Shown piece after piece: positions 44,354 to 53,818 of a stretch of 59,258 nucleotides of DNA. Location: contig NZ_FQUI01000009.1 of assembly GCF_900129175.1 (NCBI RefSeq), forward strand, positions 1-59,258, in the 5' to 3' direction. The first letter of the stretch is position 1; each line of letters starts with the position of its first letter. The notes under the pieces were generated by a model that was not told where the DNA came from, did no database searches, and saw only the letters and a list, made by a program, of their open reading frames with translations. The stretch is from Marinitoga hydrogenitolerans DSM 16785 (lineage in GTDB: Bacteria > Thermotogota > Thermotogae > Petrotogales > Petrotogaceae). The translations under genes and the position numbers were made by a program.

Positions 44354-47278
44354 TCACCTCATCAATCCATTAATTATCCTATCGAGCATGCTATCAACAA
44401 CATTAATTACCTTTGCTGCAGCATTAAATGCTTGTTGATATTTAATCATATTGGCCATTTCTTCATCTAATGAAACTCCTTTTACACTTTCTCTTTGGTT
44501 GAGATATTCTGTTCTTAAGCTATCACTATTTATCTCCATTCTTTTTGCTTTTTCACCAGATAATCCAACTTCTGTAATCATATCGGAAATATAATCTTCA
44601 AAATCGTGCTTCCCATCAGAAAATAATTTCGTACTTTTTAGTAAATATCCTTCTTCCCAAAGAGTTGAAGAATATTCACCCGAAGGAATTATAGTATCAA
44701 TATCACCATCATTGTCAGAATCTATTCGTTTGCCTAAATCCATGGCTAACATATCAGGATTATTTAACAAATAATCTTTAACCTTTAAATTTTTAGCTAC
44801 GTCTATTGTATCAGACAAAATAAATTTAGACGCATACTTTAATTTATTTTCTAGTGTATTCGAATCATAATCTGGATTTAATAACGTAAAATTTTCAGAG
44901 TATGGTTGCGTACTATCTTCATGCTTCCATAACCCTAACAATTCAAATAATTTTTCAGAACCTTTGATTTCTGCATTTTTTAAGTCATAGTTTATTGTTT
45001 TATCAGCTTTCAGAACAAACCTTCCACCTGGCGTATAAAATGCTAATACTCCTGTGTTTGTTTCATTTATTTTTTTTGTTAAACTCTCAAGTGTATCTCT
45101 ATGAAAATCTATATTTATCTTTTTTCCCTGTATTGAAATAAATGATCCAAAATCAAGAAAATTCATTCTCCATTTTAAATCCTCATCTGATTTTAGCGTT
45201 AATTTCGCACTTTGTGTATTTGTTGCCCATCCTTGATTCACCAATTTATTTGCTGCAGAATCTTCATCATAATAAAAGTTTTCTATTTTTATACTACTAC
45301 TTCCTACGTTTATCTCAATACTATCAATATTTTCCCAGCTAAATGTATTTCCATCTGCACCTGGTAATATTTCAAATTCCTCACCATTTTGCACTATTTG
45401 AAATTCGCTATTGGATCCTATCGTGACACCGTTTAAGGAAGATTTTTGAATAGTACTTGTATATTGTGGTGTTGAATCTTTATAATTTATTTTTATAGCT
45501 ACATTGTCAGTGGGTAAATATCCTGATAAATCAAACATTTTTGTTTTATATGCATATAATCCAAAAGAATTTTTTAAAGAATTTTGAGATGTATCAAGAA
45601 CTGATAAATCTACAGAGTTAGAATTCATTTCGTGTAACATCCCATTAGGATCATCAATAATTATATTTTTCATATCGCCATAAGCCTTATCTGTTGGTAC
45701 TATATATAATTCATTATTCCTGACAAAGGCTCTAACAAGCTTTAATCCACCATCATTATTTCCATCGCCATCTGCATCAACATTTATTCTCTGAGCTATT
45801 TCATTTAATGTTGTGACCCCCTGCAAATTAAGTGTTTCTGTATAATTACCCGGTCCTTTAAAAGTCATTATTCCTTGCATTGATGTTGATGGAATATCTG
45901 TCCATTTTAAGGCTTCGATATCTTTTGTAGGTATTCCCATTTGTTTAAATATATTTCTATTAAAATCTATTATTAAACGATTATCTAAAGAGGAACCACC
46001 TTTGTTTGCAAAGGTTAATAATCCACCATTTTGCACACTGTATTTATAATTAAAATCTCCTCTAAATTTACTGCCTACACTTAAATTATCTAGAGTTTCT
46101 CCAGAATTTATCGTTGCTACATAATCACTATTATCTTCAAAACCATTTTCGATATTAATTAATTCTCCACTGCCTATATCAAAATTAACTTTTATATCAT
46201 TTATTGTATTTTGGTTGAACTTAATATAACTATCAACATAATTTTTAGGTTCTCCACTTAATAATATATTTCCTGCTATCCTTCTTAATTTATCTGTTTC
46301 TAAGTTTCCAGATTGTAATTCATTAAAAAAGTTCATTCCTCTTATTGTACCTGTTAAATCATAACCTTCTTCATGAATAAGATTTAATGTATCATAAAAT
46401 GTGGCTGCTAATTCATTTAATCTATTTAACTGCTCATTTATAACCTTATCTCTTAATTCAATTGTAGCACCTAAACTTCCGTTTTTTATATTCATGATTC
46501 CATTATCTACAAAAACATAGTTTTTCCCATTAACCTCTTTAATGCTTAATTTTTTATATATTTCCCCATTTAATATTTCATGATTTTTTAAAATAATACT
46601 TATTTGACCATCTTTTTTTTCTTTCACAGTAAAATTTAACTTCTCTGATAACTCATCTAATATCGCATCTCTTTTATCCAGTAAATCATTAGCTTCTATA
46701 TTTTGAGTTTTCAATTCTTTTATTTGTCTATTTAGATTTGATAATTCACTTAACTTTGAATTTATATCTTTTAGTATATTTTCAACATCATTATTTAAAT
46801 TGTTTTTAACACTTTCTATATCTGAAAATAAACTACTCATTTTATTTGAAAGTTCTTGTGCTTTATATATTAATTCTCTTTTGTTTTCCGGAACAGTTGG
46901 TTCTGATAATATTTTATGAACAGATCCCCAAAATTCATCAAATGCTCTTCTAAAACCATCTTCTGATGGCTCACCATAAAGCGATTGTATATAATTAAGG
47001 TTTGAATTCATTGTTTTCCAATATCCATAATCACTATTATATTTTCTATATTGAACATCTAAAAATTGATCTCTAACCCTTTCTATAGATTCAATTTTTG
47101 AACCTGTCCCTAATTCAAACCCACCATAATTAATAGTGGCATTTGTTGAGATATTCACTTGTCTTCTTGAATAGTTGGAATTATTAACATTGGCAATATT
47201 TTGAGATACTGCATTCATTGCCACTTTGTTTGAAAATATTCCAGAAATTCCCGTATTCAGTGTATTAAATAATGACAT
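44354..47278 (-). CDS. flgK: Flagellar hook-associated protein FlgK, very long form
   Basis: A 974-residue protein; ordinary FlgK is roughly 450-650. Ends are canonical: MSLFNTLNTGISGIFSNKVAMNAVSQNIANVNNSNYSRR and SVKGVSLDEEMANMIKYQQAFNAAAKVINVVDSMLDRII. The middle (about 330-870) is an enlarged surface region of beta-type sequence. It holds two DxDxDG-type loops, DADGDGNNDGG near residue 500 and DSDNDGDID near 851, which look like calcium sites. FlgK forms the first hook-filament junction ring. It is preceded by flgN (its chaperone) and followed by flgL. Confidence 0.93.
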   Translation of the reverse strand: MSLFNTLNTGISGIFSNKVAMNAVSQNIANVNNSNYSRRQVNISTNATINYGGFELGTGSKIESIERVRDQFLDVQYRKYNSDYGYWKTMNSNLNYIQSLYGEPSEDGFRRAFDEFWGSVHKILSEPTVPENKRELIYKAQELSNKMSSLFSDIESVKNNLNNDVENILKDINSKLSELSNLNRQIKELKTQNIEANDLLDKRDAILDELSEKLNFTVKEKKDGQISIILKNHEILNGEIYKKLSIKEVNGKNYVFVDNGIMNIKNGSLGATIELRDKVINEQLNRLNELAATFYDTLNLIHEEGYDLTGTIRGMNFFNELQSGNLETDKLRRIAGNILLSGEPKNYVDSYIKFNQNTINDIKVNFDIGSGELINIENGFEDNSDYVATINSGETLDNLSVGSKFRGDFNYKYSVQNGGLLTFANKGGSSLDNRLIIDFNRNIFKQMGIPTKDIEALKWTDIPSTSMQGIMTFKGPGNYTETLNLQGVTTLNEIAQRINVDADGDGNNDGGLKLVRAFVRNNELYIVPTDKAYGDMKNIIIDDPNGMLHEMNSNSVDLSVLDTSQNSLKNSFGLYAYKTKMFDLSGYLPTDNVAIKINYKDSTPQYTSTIQKSSLNGVTIGSNSEFQIVQNGEEFEILPGADGNTFSWENIDSIEINVGSSSIKIENFYYDEDSAANKLVNQGWATNTQSAKLTLKSDEDLKWRMNFLDFGSFISIQGKKINIDFHRDTLESLTKKINETNTGVLAFYTPGGRFVLKADKTINYDLKNAEIKGSEKLFELLGLWKHEDSTQPYSENFTLLNPDYDSNTLENKLKYASKFILSDTIDVAKNLKVKDYLLNNPDMLAMDLGKRIDSDNDGDIDTIIPSGEYSSTLWEEGYLLKSTKLFSDGKHDFEDYISDMITEVGLSGEKAKRMEINSDSLRTEYLNQRESVKGVSLDEEMANMIKYQQAFNAAAKVINVVDSMLDRIINGLMR

Positions 47279-47290
47279 TATATCACCTCA

Positions 47291-47773
47291 TCAACCCTGC
47301 CAGTTTGCTTTACTTTGGTCAATTGTCTTGTTGTATATTCCATTTTTATTGTAAACTGGCACAGTGTTCTCAGAACCCATAAATAGCTTTATTAATATAT
47401 CGTTGTATTCAATTCGCGCCTTTAATAACTCTTTTAAAGTGCTATTTAATGAAGAAATATCCATAAGCTTTTCTGATATTTCCTTAAGTATTTTTGCTAT
47501 CTCTTTATCTTTTTTATCAAAATATTTTATAAAATCCTTTAATGTATTTTTTAAAGCCATTTGTGAAGCAAAATTATTAAAGATTTCAATTCTCTGTTTT
47601 TCAATTTTTGACAAATTCAAAGCATTTTCACTAATTTTTGATACAACAAAATTTAATGATTTTATTTCATCATTATTCAAAATACCATTTTTTAATTTTT
47701 CCATATAATAAAAAAGATCCACGAGGATATTTAACTCCTCGTGGACTATTTTTTTTATATCAATATCTGACAT
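47291..47773 (-). CDS. flgN: FlgN-family flagellar export chaperone
   Basis: A 160-residue helical protein with the FlgN pattern: a coiled-coil body (about 5-130, IVHEELNILVDLFYYMEKLKNGILN at the start) and a flexible tail ending YNKNGIYNKTIDQSKANWQG. FlgN escorts FlgK and FlgL to the export gate. ATG 47773 follows GGAGG inside the end of flgM and is one base after its stop; a TTG at 47788 is within the ribosome site. The call rests on pattern and position between flgM and flgK. Confidence 0.82.
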   Translation of the reverse strand: MSDIDIKKIVHEELNILVDLFYYMEKLKNGILNNDEIKSLNFVVSKISENALNLSKIEKQRIEIFNNFASQMALKNTLKDFIKYFDKKDKEIAKILKEISEKLMDISSLNSTLKELLKARIEYNDILIKLFMGSENTVPVYNKNGIYNKTIDQSKANWQG

Positions 47774-47774
47774 T

Positions 47775-48065
47775 TTAGAGACCTCCAAGCATTTTCTCCG
47801 CTATTTTGTCCGCATCTATTTTATATAACCCCTGTTCAATGGCCTGGCGTAACTCTTCCACGAGGTTTTCCCTGACTTCAGGGATTTCATTCCTGGCCAT
47901 TTCTATGTATTTTTTTGATGAACCATCAACTGAAACTTTTACAGGAGAGATATCCTGTTTTATTATTCTCTCTTCATTGGAGGTTTTCCCTATTTTATTT
48001 TCTTTCTTTAACGTTTCATTTTTTATATACTGCTGATATACCCTATTCAATTTATTTATATCCAT
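47775..48065 (-). CDS. flgM: Anti-sigma-28 factor FlgM
   Basis: A 96-residue protein. The disordered N-terminal half is Lys-rich, with KVSVDGSSKKYIEMARNEIP. The C-terminal sigma-binding helices read VRENLVEELRQAIEQGLYKIDADKIAEKML, a close match to family FlgM. It holds sigma-28 inactive until exported through the finished hook. ATG 48065 follows TTGGAGGTG. A sigma-28-type promoter lies 33 bases upstream, giving negative feedback. Confidence 0.95.
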   Translation of the reverse strand: MDINKLNRVYQQYIKNETLKKENKIGKTSNEERIIKQDISPVKVSVDGSSKKYIEMARNEIPEVRENLVEELRQAIEQGLYKIDADKIAEKMLGGL

Positions 48066-48097
48066 ATTAAACACCTCCAAAAAACTTATCACTATAT

Positions 48098-48124
48098 TTA
48101 TCGTCTAAAAAATGCCAGATATTA
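48098..48124 (-). promoter_or_regulatory. Sigma-28-type promoter of flgM operon
   Basis: On the minus strand TAATATCT (48124-48117), 11 bases, GACGATAA (48105-48098). It fits the flagellar TAAA-N15-GCCGATAA pattern with one change in each half. It begins four bases after the pheT stop. Confidence 0.75.
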
Positions 48125-48127
48125 ATT

Positions 48128-50488
48128 TTATACTCTAACCTGTATTCCCAATTCTTCTTTCAATCTTTTAATTGTTTTTTCTGCTATTCTATTTATTTCA
48201 TCGTCTGTTAATGTTCTATCTTTAGCTCTATATGTTACAGTTATGGTAATACTTGTTTTACCTTCTTCGATATTTTTACCTTTATAAACATCAAATATTT
48301 TTATTTCTTCCACTAATTTCTTACCCACTTTTTGTATAATGTTTTTTATATCAAAGAACGTTATTTTATCATTAATTAGCATTGAATAATCTCTTCTCAT
48401 AGAAGGAAATTCAAATGACGACACATTTTTCTTTCTTTCTTTTTTCGCTTCATACATTTTTTCTATATTTATCTCAGCTATATAAACTGGTTGATTGATA
48501 TCATAAATATCTTTTGCTATATCTTTATCTATTTTACCTATAAAGCCTATTTCTTCGTTATTTACAATAATCATCGCACTTTGCGAATGCGACATACCTT
48601 TTGCATTGTATCTTTTATATTCTGCAGTTATTCCAAAATAATCAAATAAATTATCTAAAGCTCCTTTAAATGTATAAAAATTAACATTTCTTTTATCTGT
48701 ATAATCATATGGATTTTCTTCACCAATACCAACAAAAGCTAATTTTTCTATTTCTTTCACACCTGTTTCTGAAGTATCATCTTTCAAGAAACTTTTTCCT
48801 ATTTCAAATAATTTAATATTTCTGCTCTGATTTCTGAAATTATATGAGGCCGATTCCAAAACTCCATATACAAGAAGTGGTCTCATTGTCGCAAGTTCCG
48901 AAGATATTGGATTTTCTAAGAATATTTCACCCTTTTTCAACCACATTCTTGAATTATCCATAAAAGCAAATGTGAATGCTTCATTATACCCATTTAATCT
49001 CATTACTTCAGATACTTTTTCTCTGAATTTTATATAATCAGAAATACCTCCTATCATATTATTAAAAGGTAAAACTGATGGTATGTTATGATATCCATAT
49101 ATTCTTCCAATTTCTTCAACCAAATCAATTTCATCTGTTATATCTGGTCTTGATGTTGGTATTGTTACCTCAAACTTTTCTTCCAATTTTTTATTTTCAA
49201 AATCTAATCTATTTAATATTTTTTCTACATCATCTGTTTTAATAGAAACTCCCAATCTTTCATTTAAGTATTTATTTCTTATATATACTTTTTTAGGTTT
49301 TATATATTCAGGATATACATCTGTCATAACAGACGCAACTTTTCCATTTGCTAATTTGTGAATTAAATAGGCCAATCTCGACATTACTAATTCTACATCG
49401 TTTGGATCTACCCCTCTTTCAAATCTATATGAAGAATCTGAAGATATTTTATGATATCGAGCACTTTTCCTTATATTAACAGGATCAAAATACGCCACTT
49501 CTAATAACACCTTTTTTGTATTTTCATTAATCCCAGAATCCTGTCCTCCCATTATTCCACCGAGAGCTAATATCTTTTCTCCATCTGTTATTAATGTTTC
49601 TGTCCCATTTAACTCATATTCTTTTTCATCTAATAATTTTACTTTTTCACCCTTCATTGCCTTTCTAACAACAATCTTATTTCCTATTAAATCCATATCA
49701 AAAGCATGGACAGGATGTCCTGTTTCTAATAGCACATAATTTGTTATGTCTACAACATTATTTATACTTCTAATACCAGCAGTAGCTAATTTTTTTACTA
49801 ACCATGAAGGTGATGATTTTATTTCAACATTTTCCATTACTAAAGCAGCATATCTTTTACATCCTTCATATTCAATATAAACCGGGAATCCTTCACCTTT
49901 TTCTATATTTAATATCTCAGGATATTCAAAATTTTTTGCAACGTCTATAGCTATAAACTCTTTTGCTACACCAAAATAAGAAAGCAAATCAGGTCTATTA
50001 GGGAATATTTCTATATCTATAATATCATCTTTTAATTTTAAATATTCTACGAAATCTGTTCCTAATTTTATTTCTTCTGGAATTTTATACACAAATTCTG
50101 ATTTTTCTTCCAATCCCAGCTCTTCTAATGAACACATCATACCTTCAGACATTATGCCTCTCATTTTTCTTGATTTTATTTTAAAATTACCAGCCAAAAC
50201 AGCCCCATCTATAGCGACTGGTACCAGATCATTCTCTCTTACTGATTTATCTGCAGTTAATATTTGCAATACTTTATCTCCTACATCCACCTTACATATA
50301 ACTATTTTTTCTGCATTTGGATGTTCGTTAATTTCTATAATTTTCCCTACTATAACACCTTTAATATTTTCTCCAAGGTTTTTAACCCCTTCAACATTTG
50401 TTGAATGCAATTTAATTTTATCAACTAATTCTTCTGTTGAAACTTTTAAATCTATATATTCAGAAAGCCAATTTCTTGATATATTCAC
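48128..50488 (-). CDS. pheT: Phenylalanyl-tRNA synthetase beta subunit
   Basis: A 786-residue subunit with the usual domain series: N-terminal ISRNWLSEYIDL, tRNA-binding OB domain (about 40-150; VGKIIEINEHPNAEKIVICKVDVG), B3/4 editing domain (ARSINNVVDITNYVLLETGHPVHAFD), B5 (PDITDEIDLVEEIGRIYGYHNIPSVLP) and a C-terminal ferredoxin-like anticodon domain (FPSMRRDYSMLINDKI). It forms the alpha2-beta2 enzyme with PheS. The start is GTG at 50488, 13 bases after pheS. Confidence 0.96.
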   Translation of the reverse strand: MNISRNWLSEYIDLKVSTEELVDKIKLHSTNVEGVKNLGENIKGVIVGKIIEINEHPNAEKIVICKVDVGDKVLQILTADKSVRENDLVPVAIDGAVLAGNFKIKSRKMRGIMSEGMMCSLEELGLEEKSEFVYKIPEEIKLGTDFVEYLKLKDDIIDIEIFPNRPDLLSYFGVAKEFIAIDVAKNFEYPEILNIEKGEGFPVYIEYEGCKRYAALVMENVEIKSSPSWLVKKLATAGIRSINNVVDITNYVLLETGHPVHAFDMDLIGNKIVVRKAMKGEKVKLLDEKEYELNGTETLITDGEKILALGGIMGGQDSGINENTKKVLLEVAYFDPVNIRKSARYHKISSDSSYRFERGVDPNDVELVMSRLAYLIHKLANGKVASVMTDVYPEYIKPKKVYIRNKYLNERLGVSIKTDDVEKILNRLDFENKKLEEKFEVTIPTSRPDITDEIDLVEEIGRIYGYHNIPSVLPFNNMIGGISDYIKFREKVSEVMRLNGYNEAFTFAFMDNSRMWLKKGEIFLENPISSELATMRPLLVYGVLESASYNFRNQSRNIKLFEIGKSFLKDDTSETGVKEIEKLAFVGIGEENPYDYTDKRNVNFYTFKGALDNLFDYFGITAEYKRYNAKGMSHSQSAMIIVNNEEIGFIGKIDKDIAKDIYDINQPVYIAEINIEKMYEAKKERKKNVSSFEFPSMRRDYSMLINDKITFFDIKNIIQKVGKKLVEEIKIFDVYKGKNIEEGKTSITITVTYRAKDRTLTDDEINRIAEKTIKRLKEELGIQVRV

Positions 50489-50501
50489 TCCTACTCCTCC
50501 T

Positions 50502-51518
50502 TTATAAACCTAAAAATCTCATATCATTTCTATAAAATTCTCTCATATCAGCAATTCCATGCTTTAACATAGCTATTCTTTCAACACCTGTACCAAAGGC
50601 AAACCCTTGCCATATTTCTGGATCATAACCTACGTTTTTCAATACATTAGGATGAACTAATCCTGCACCTAATATTTCTATCCACCCTGTACCTTTACAT
50701 ACATTACAACCTTTTCCACCACAGAACATACAATCCACATCTACCTCATAACCAGGTTCAACAAATGGAAAATAACTTGGCCTTAATAATACTTTTCTTG
50801 AACCACCAAAATACATAGTTAAAAACTTTTCAAGTGTTGCTTTCAAATGTCCAACCGTAACATTTTTATCTATATATAAACCTTCTATTTGATTAAATGC
50901 TGGTGAATGTGTTGCATCTGGCTCATCTTTTCTATAAACCCTTCCCGGTGAAATTATTGCTAATGGTGGTTCATGAGTTAACATTGTTCTTACTTGAACA
51001 GGGGATGTATGTGTTCTTAATATGATATTATCCTTTATATAGAAAGTGTCTTGCATATCCCTTGCAGGATGCCATTCTGGAGTGTTTAAAGCATCAAAGT
51101 TGTGCCATGTTGTTTCTATTTCTGGACCTTCCACAATTTTATAACCTATATTTGAAAAAATCTCATAAACCTCTCTTATTGTTTGTTTTAATATATGTTC
51201 ATATCCTATTTTCCTTCTTGCTCCTGGCAATGTTATATCTACCCAATTCTTTTTTTCCTCTTCTTCTTTTATTTTTGATTTTAAATTTTCAAAAGCTTCA
51301 TTTAAAAGCTCTTCAGCTTCTTTTTTTATATTATTCACAAAAGCACCAAATTCTTTTCTTTTCTCTTTCTCTACTTTTGAAATTTGCTTCATTAAGTTTG
51401 AAATTTCACCTTTTTTACCAAGAAATTTTGACTTTAATACCTGAAATTCTTGAATATTTTTTACTTCATTAACCTTTTCTTTTAATTCATTTAAAATTTT
51501 TTCTCTTATTTCGTTCAA
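50502..51518 (-). CDS. pheS: Phenylalanyl-tRNA synthetase alpha subunit
   Basis: A 338-residue catalytic subunit. A coiled-coil N-terminus (about 1-85) precedes the class II core: YKIVEGPEIETTWHNFDALNTPEWHPARDMQDTFY, the motif 2 region LRTHTSPVQVRTM...RVYRKDEPDATHSPAFNQIEGL, and FGTGVERIAMLKHGI. A CMFCGGKGCNVCKGTGWIE cysteine loop is present. The start is TTG at 51518 behind AGGAGG, which lies inside the 3' end of the upstream membrane-protein gene. Confidence 0.96.
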   Translation of the reverse strand: MNEIREKILNELKEKVNEVKNIQEFQVLKSKFLGKKGEISNLMKQISKVEKEKRKEFGAFVNNIKKEAEELLNEAFENLKSKIKEEEEKKNWVDITLPGARRKIGYEHILKQTIREVYEIFSNIGYKIVEGPEIETTWHNFDALNTPEWHPARDMQDTFYIKDNIILRTHTSPVQVRTMLTHEPPLAIISPGRVYRKDEPDATHSPAFNQIEGLYIDKNVTVGHLKATLEKFLTMYFGGSRKVLLRPSYFPFVEPGYEVDVDCMFCGGKGCNVCKGTGWIEILGAGLVHPNVLKNVGYDPEIWQGFAFGTGVERIAMLKHGIADMREFYRNDMRFLGL

Positions 51519-52308
51519 TTTTATTTTCCTCCTTAATTCTAATTGTTTTTGTATAAAAAATCGACATATAATTATATATTATATTAAACATTGCCATTAA
51601 AATCAAAATCATAAGTACTATAAAGAGGTCATTTACAAACATTGCTGCCGATATAAAAACAGCATAACTCAAAATATCTATATATATTTTGTTAAATATT
51701 GATCTAAAAAATACAGCTCCAATTGCATAAACAAAATATACATATAAAAAGTTTATATCTTTTAAAAATGAAAACGCTATAAAAATAAAAGATAATATAA
51801 CACTCAAAAAAATTAAAAATCGCTGAAAAAAGTTTTTATAATAATGCAATATAAATAAAGTTAAATTATTTTTATCAAAAACAGAAAAAAGAGTACCTCC
51901 AAAAAATATAACAGAAAAAAATACAAGCCCTAATATTTTTAAATAATAATTATATATATCTGGAGCTTTTAAATCTTTTTTTTCAATAAAGTATGGTTTT
52001 ACTATCTTATTTAATTTAATCGATGTGTCATATAAAAATACCTTTAAATCTTTTAAAATCGTATTAAAATATTTACTCTCTTTTGGCAAATATATTTTTA
52101 ATATATTTTCCTCTAAAACTAAAACAGCTTTTGCTTGTTTTGGAAATTCTTTTGAAAATTTCAAATTTTCACTTTCTATAGGGAAAGAACCATAATATAA
52201 ATATGGTTCTTTTTGAAATATATAATTAAAAATTATTTGAGATAAAGATAAAAAAACAGAAAATGCAATTAACAATATTATATATATATTTATCTTTCTT
52301 ATTATCAT
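51487..52308 (-). CDS. ABC-2-type membrane protein of a degenerate transporter
   Basis: A 273-residue membrane protein. One helix at about 7-29 is followed by an extracytoplasmic stretch of about 85 residues (SENLKFSKEFPKQAKAVLVLEEN, YNYYLKILG) and then five closely spaced helices (about 125-250), ending in a basic tail. This is the topology of ABC-2 export permeases. It begins two bases after the gene for an ABC-ATPase-like protein lacking its active site. The family is inferred from topology and neighbour. Its last 32 bases contain the pheS start and ribosome site. Confidence 0.65.
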   Translation of the reverse strand: MIIRKINIYIILLIAFSVFLSLSQIIFNYIFQKEPYLYYGSFPIESENLKFSKEFPKQAKAVLVLEENILKIYLPKESKYFNTILKDLKVFLYDTSIKLNKIVKPYFIEKKDLKAPDIYNYYLKILGLVFFSVIFFGGTLFSVFDKNNLTLFILHYYKNFFQRFLIFLSVILSFIFIAFSFLKDINFLYVYFVYAIGAVFFRSIFNKIYIDILSYAVFISAAMFVNDLFIVLMILILMAMFNIIYNYMSIFYTKTIRIKEENKIERNKRKNFK

Positions 52309-52310
52309 AA

Positions 52311-52889
52311 CTACCTCACATTTAATTCTCTTTTTTTCAAAAGTAAGGGTATATATTTTCCTTCGACTTCGTTTATATTTTCAATTTCTTCCATATTATC
52401 CAACCGTTTAATAAAAGTTCCTTCTTCCAATACCATTGAATTACCATTTTCATCAATTACTTTATCGCACACAGCCTCTAAAAATTCTTTTGAATTTGTT
52501 ATAACCATAATATTTTCTTTGGATAAATTTTTTTCTATCTCTAAAGAAACTTTCAATATTTCATCCATATTTATATCTTTTGCAGAAATTATAGTTATTT
52601 TTCTATTTTCAGTTTTTTTCTTTATTATTTTTAAAATATTTTTTTCATTCCATAATTCTGAAGATACAACATGGAAAATTCTCCTACTAAAATAAGATAA
52701 GTTTTCTGCATCCATGCCTTCTAAGATATATTCTTCTGTATATTTTTTTGGTTTAATTATTATTTTAAGTAAATTGCTCAATAGTTTATCTGGATTTTGC
52801 GTATATATTCCAATTTTTTCACCAACAGAAATTTCAATATCTGGAAAATTTATTTTTGAATTAAATATTTTTAGCATAATATCAGACAT
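52311..52889 (-). CDS. ABC-ATPase-like protein lacking Walker motifs
   Basis: A 192-residue protein that reads like an ABC nucleotide-binding domain with its active site lost. SVGEKIGIYTQNPDKLLSNLLKII corresponds to the Walker A segment, but the GxxGxGKS loop is absent. The expected LSGGQ signature is missing, KITIISAKDINMDEILKV stands in the Walker B place and IMVITNSKEFLEAVCDKVIDENGNSMVLEEGTF resembles the H-loop end of normal ABC proteins, with Asn for His. GGAGATGG precedes the ATG. With the following membrane protein it would form an ABC-2-like pair that cannot hydrolyse ATP in the usual way. Confidence 0.65.
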   Translation of the reverse strand: MSDIMLKIFNSKINFPDIEISVGEKIGIYTQNPDKLLSNLLKIIIKPKKYTEEYILEGMDAENLSYFSRRIFHVVSSELWNEKNILKIIKKKTENRKITIISAKDINMDEILKVSLEIEKNLSKENIMVITNSKEFLEAVCDKVIDENGNSMVLEEGTFIKRLDNMEEIENINEVEGKYIPLLLKKRELNVR

Positions 52890-52902
52890 AAAACCATCTC
52901 CA

Positions 52903-53817
52903 TTAAGAAGGTATAAAGTTTAAATAATCATATATTTCAATCGCTTTAAAATGTGAATTATATAAATCCACATCCTTCAAATTTTCAATAACATTTAATA
53001 ATTTTTCTCCTTTAAATTTTAATATTCCACCTTTATAAATGCCATATTCAGAATTCACACTAATATTATTATTAATGGGATTAAAATAAGTAATACAAAA
53101 TTCAAATAATTTAGGATTAATATTTAATTTTTTTTCAATATTAAAATCATAATCTGTTATTTTAATTTTACTTTTGAATGATAATTTTCCTAAAGCTCTT
53201 AAAAAAGATGTGTGGATTAAAAACTTTGCAAAAATCTCCTTATCTTTTTTTTCTATTATAAACGTATAATCTGTTAAACTATCTCCTAATACTATAGGCA
53301 CTATGACTTTACCGTTATCTTTTAACTGTTCAATCCAAATTCTGGGAATTCCATCAACAGCTACTGTTGAAAGTATTACATCAAATTTCTCTTCTTCAAA
53401 ACCATAGTATCCATCACTATTCAATATAACTATGTTTTTATAGTTTTTTAGATTTTCTTTCGCAATATTATAAACATCTTTTTCTGGTTCAGTAGTTATC
53501 ACAAGACCTTTCTCTCCTACTATTTCTGCCATAATCGCTGCATTATACCCTGTACCAGTTCCCAAATCTAAAACTTTATATCCTTCATTTAAACCAGATT
53601 CCTTAAAAAACAAAGCCATTAATGATGGTTGACTTGAAGTAGAAAGAAAGGTTTTTCCGTAAAACGTTGGTATTGCTTGATCAGAATATATAGAATCAAT
53701 AGAAATTCCACTCAAAACAAAATTTTCTCGTGGAACCTTTTCAAATGCTTTTATTATTTTTTCATTTAAATTATCGATTTTTCTTTTTATAATCTCTGTA
53801 AGATATTTTTTCAACAT
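52903..53817 (-). CDS. pcm: Protein-L-isoaspartate O-methyltransferase with C-terminal extension
   Basis: A 304-residue protein. The PIMT core (about 1-210) has FEKVPRENFVL, TFLSTSSQPSLMALFF, the SAM motif VLDLGTGTGYNAAIMAEIVG and STVAVDGIPRIWIEQLKDNGKVIVPI. A further 90-residue C-terminal domain resembles the extension of the T. maritima enzyme as I recall it. It repairs isoaspartyl damage, useful at high temperature. It starts one base after the transaldolase stop. Confidence 0.93.
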   Translation of the reverse strand: MLKKYLTEIIKRKIDNLNEKIIKAFEKVPRENFVLSGISIDSIYSDQAIPTFYGKTFLSTSSQPSLMALFFKESGLNEGYKVLDLGTGTGYNAAIMAEIVGEKGLVITTEPEKDVYNIAKENLKNYKNIVILNSDGYYGFEEEKFDVILSTVAVDGIPRIWIEQLKDNGKVIVPIVLGDSLTDYTFIIEKKDKEIFAKFLIHTSFLRALGKLSFKSKIKITDYDFNIEKKLNINPKLFEFCITYFNPINNNISVNSEYGIYKGGILKFKGEKLLNVIENLKDVDLYNSHFKAIEIYDYLNFIPS

Positions 53818-53818
53818 T

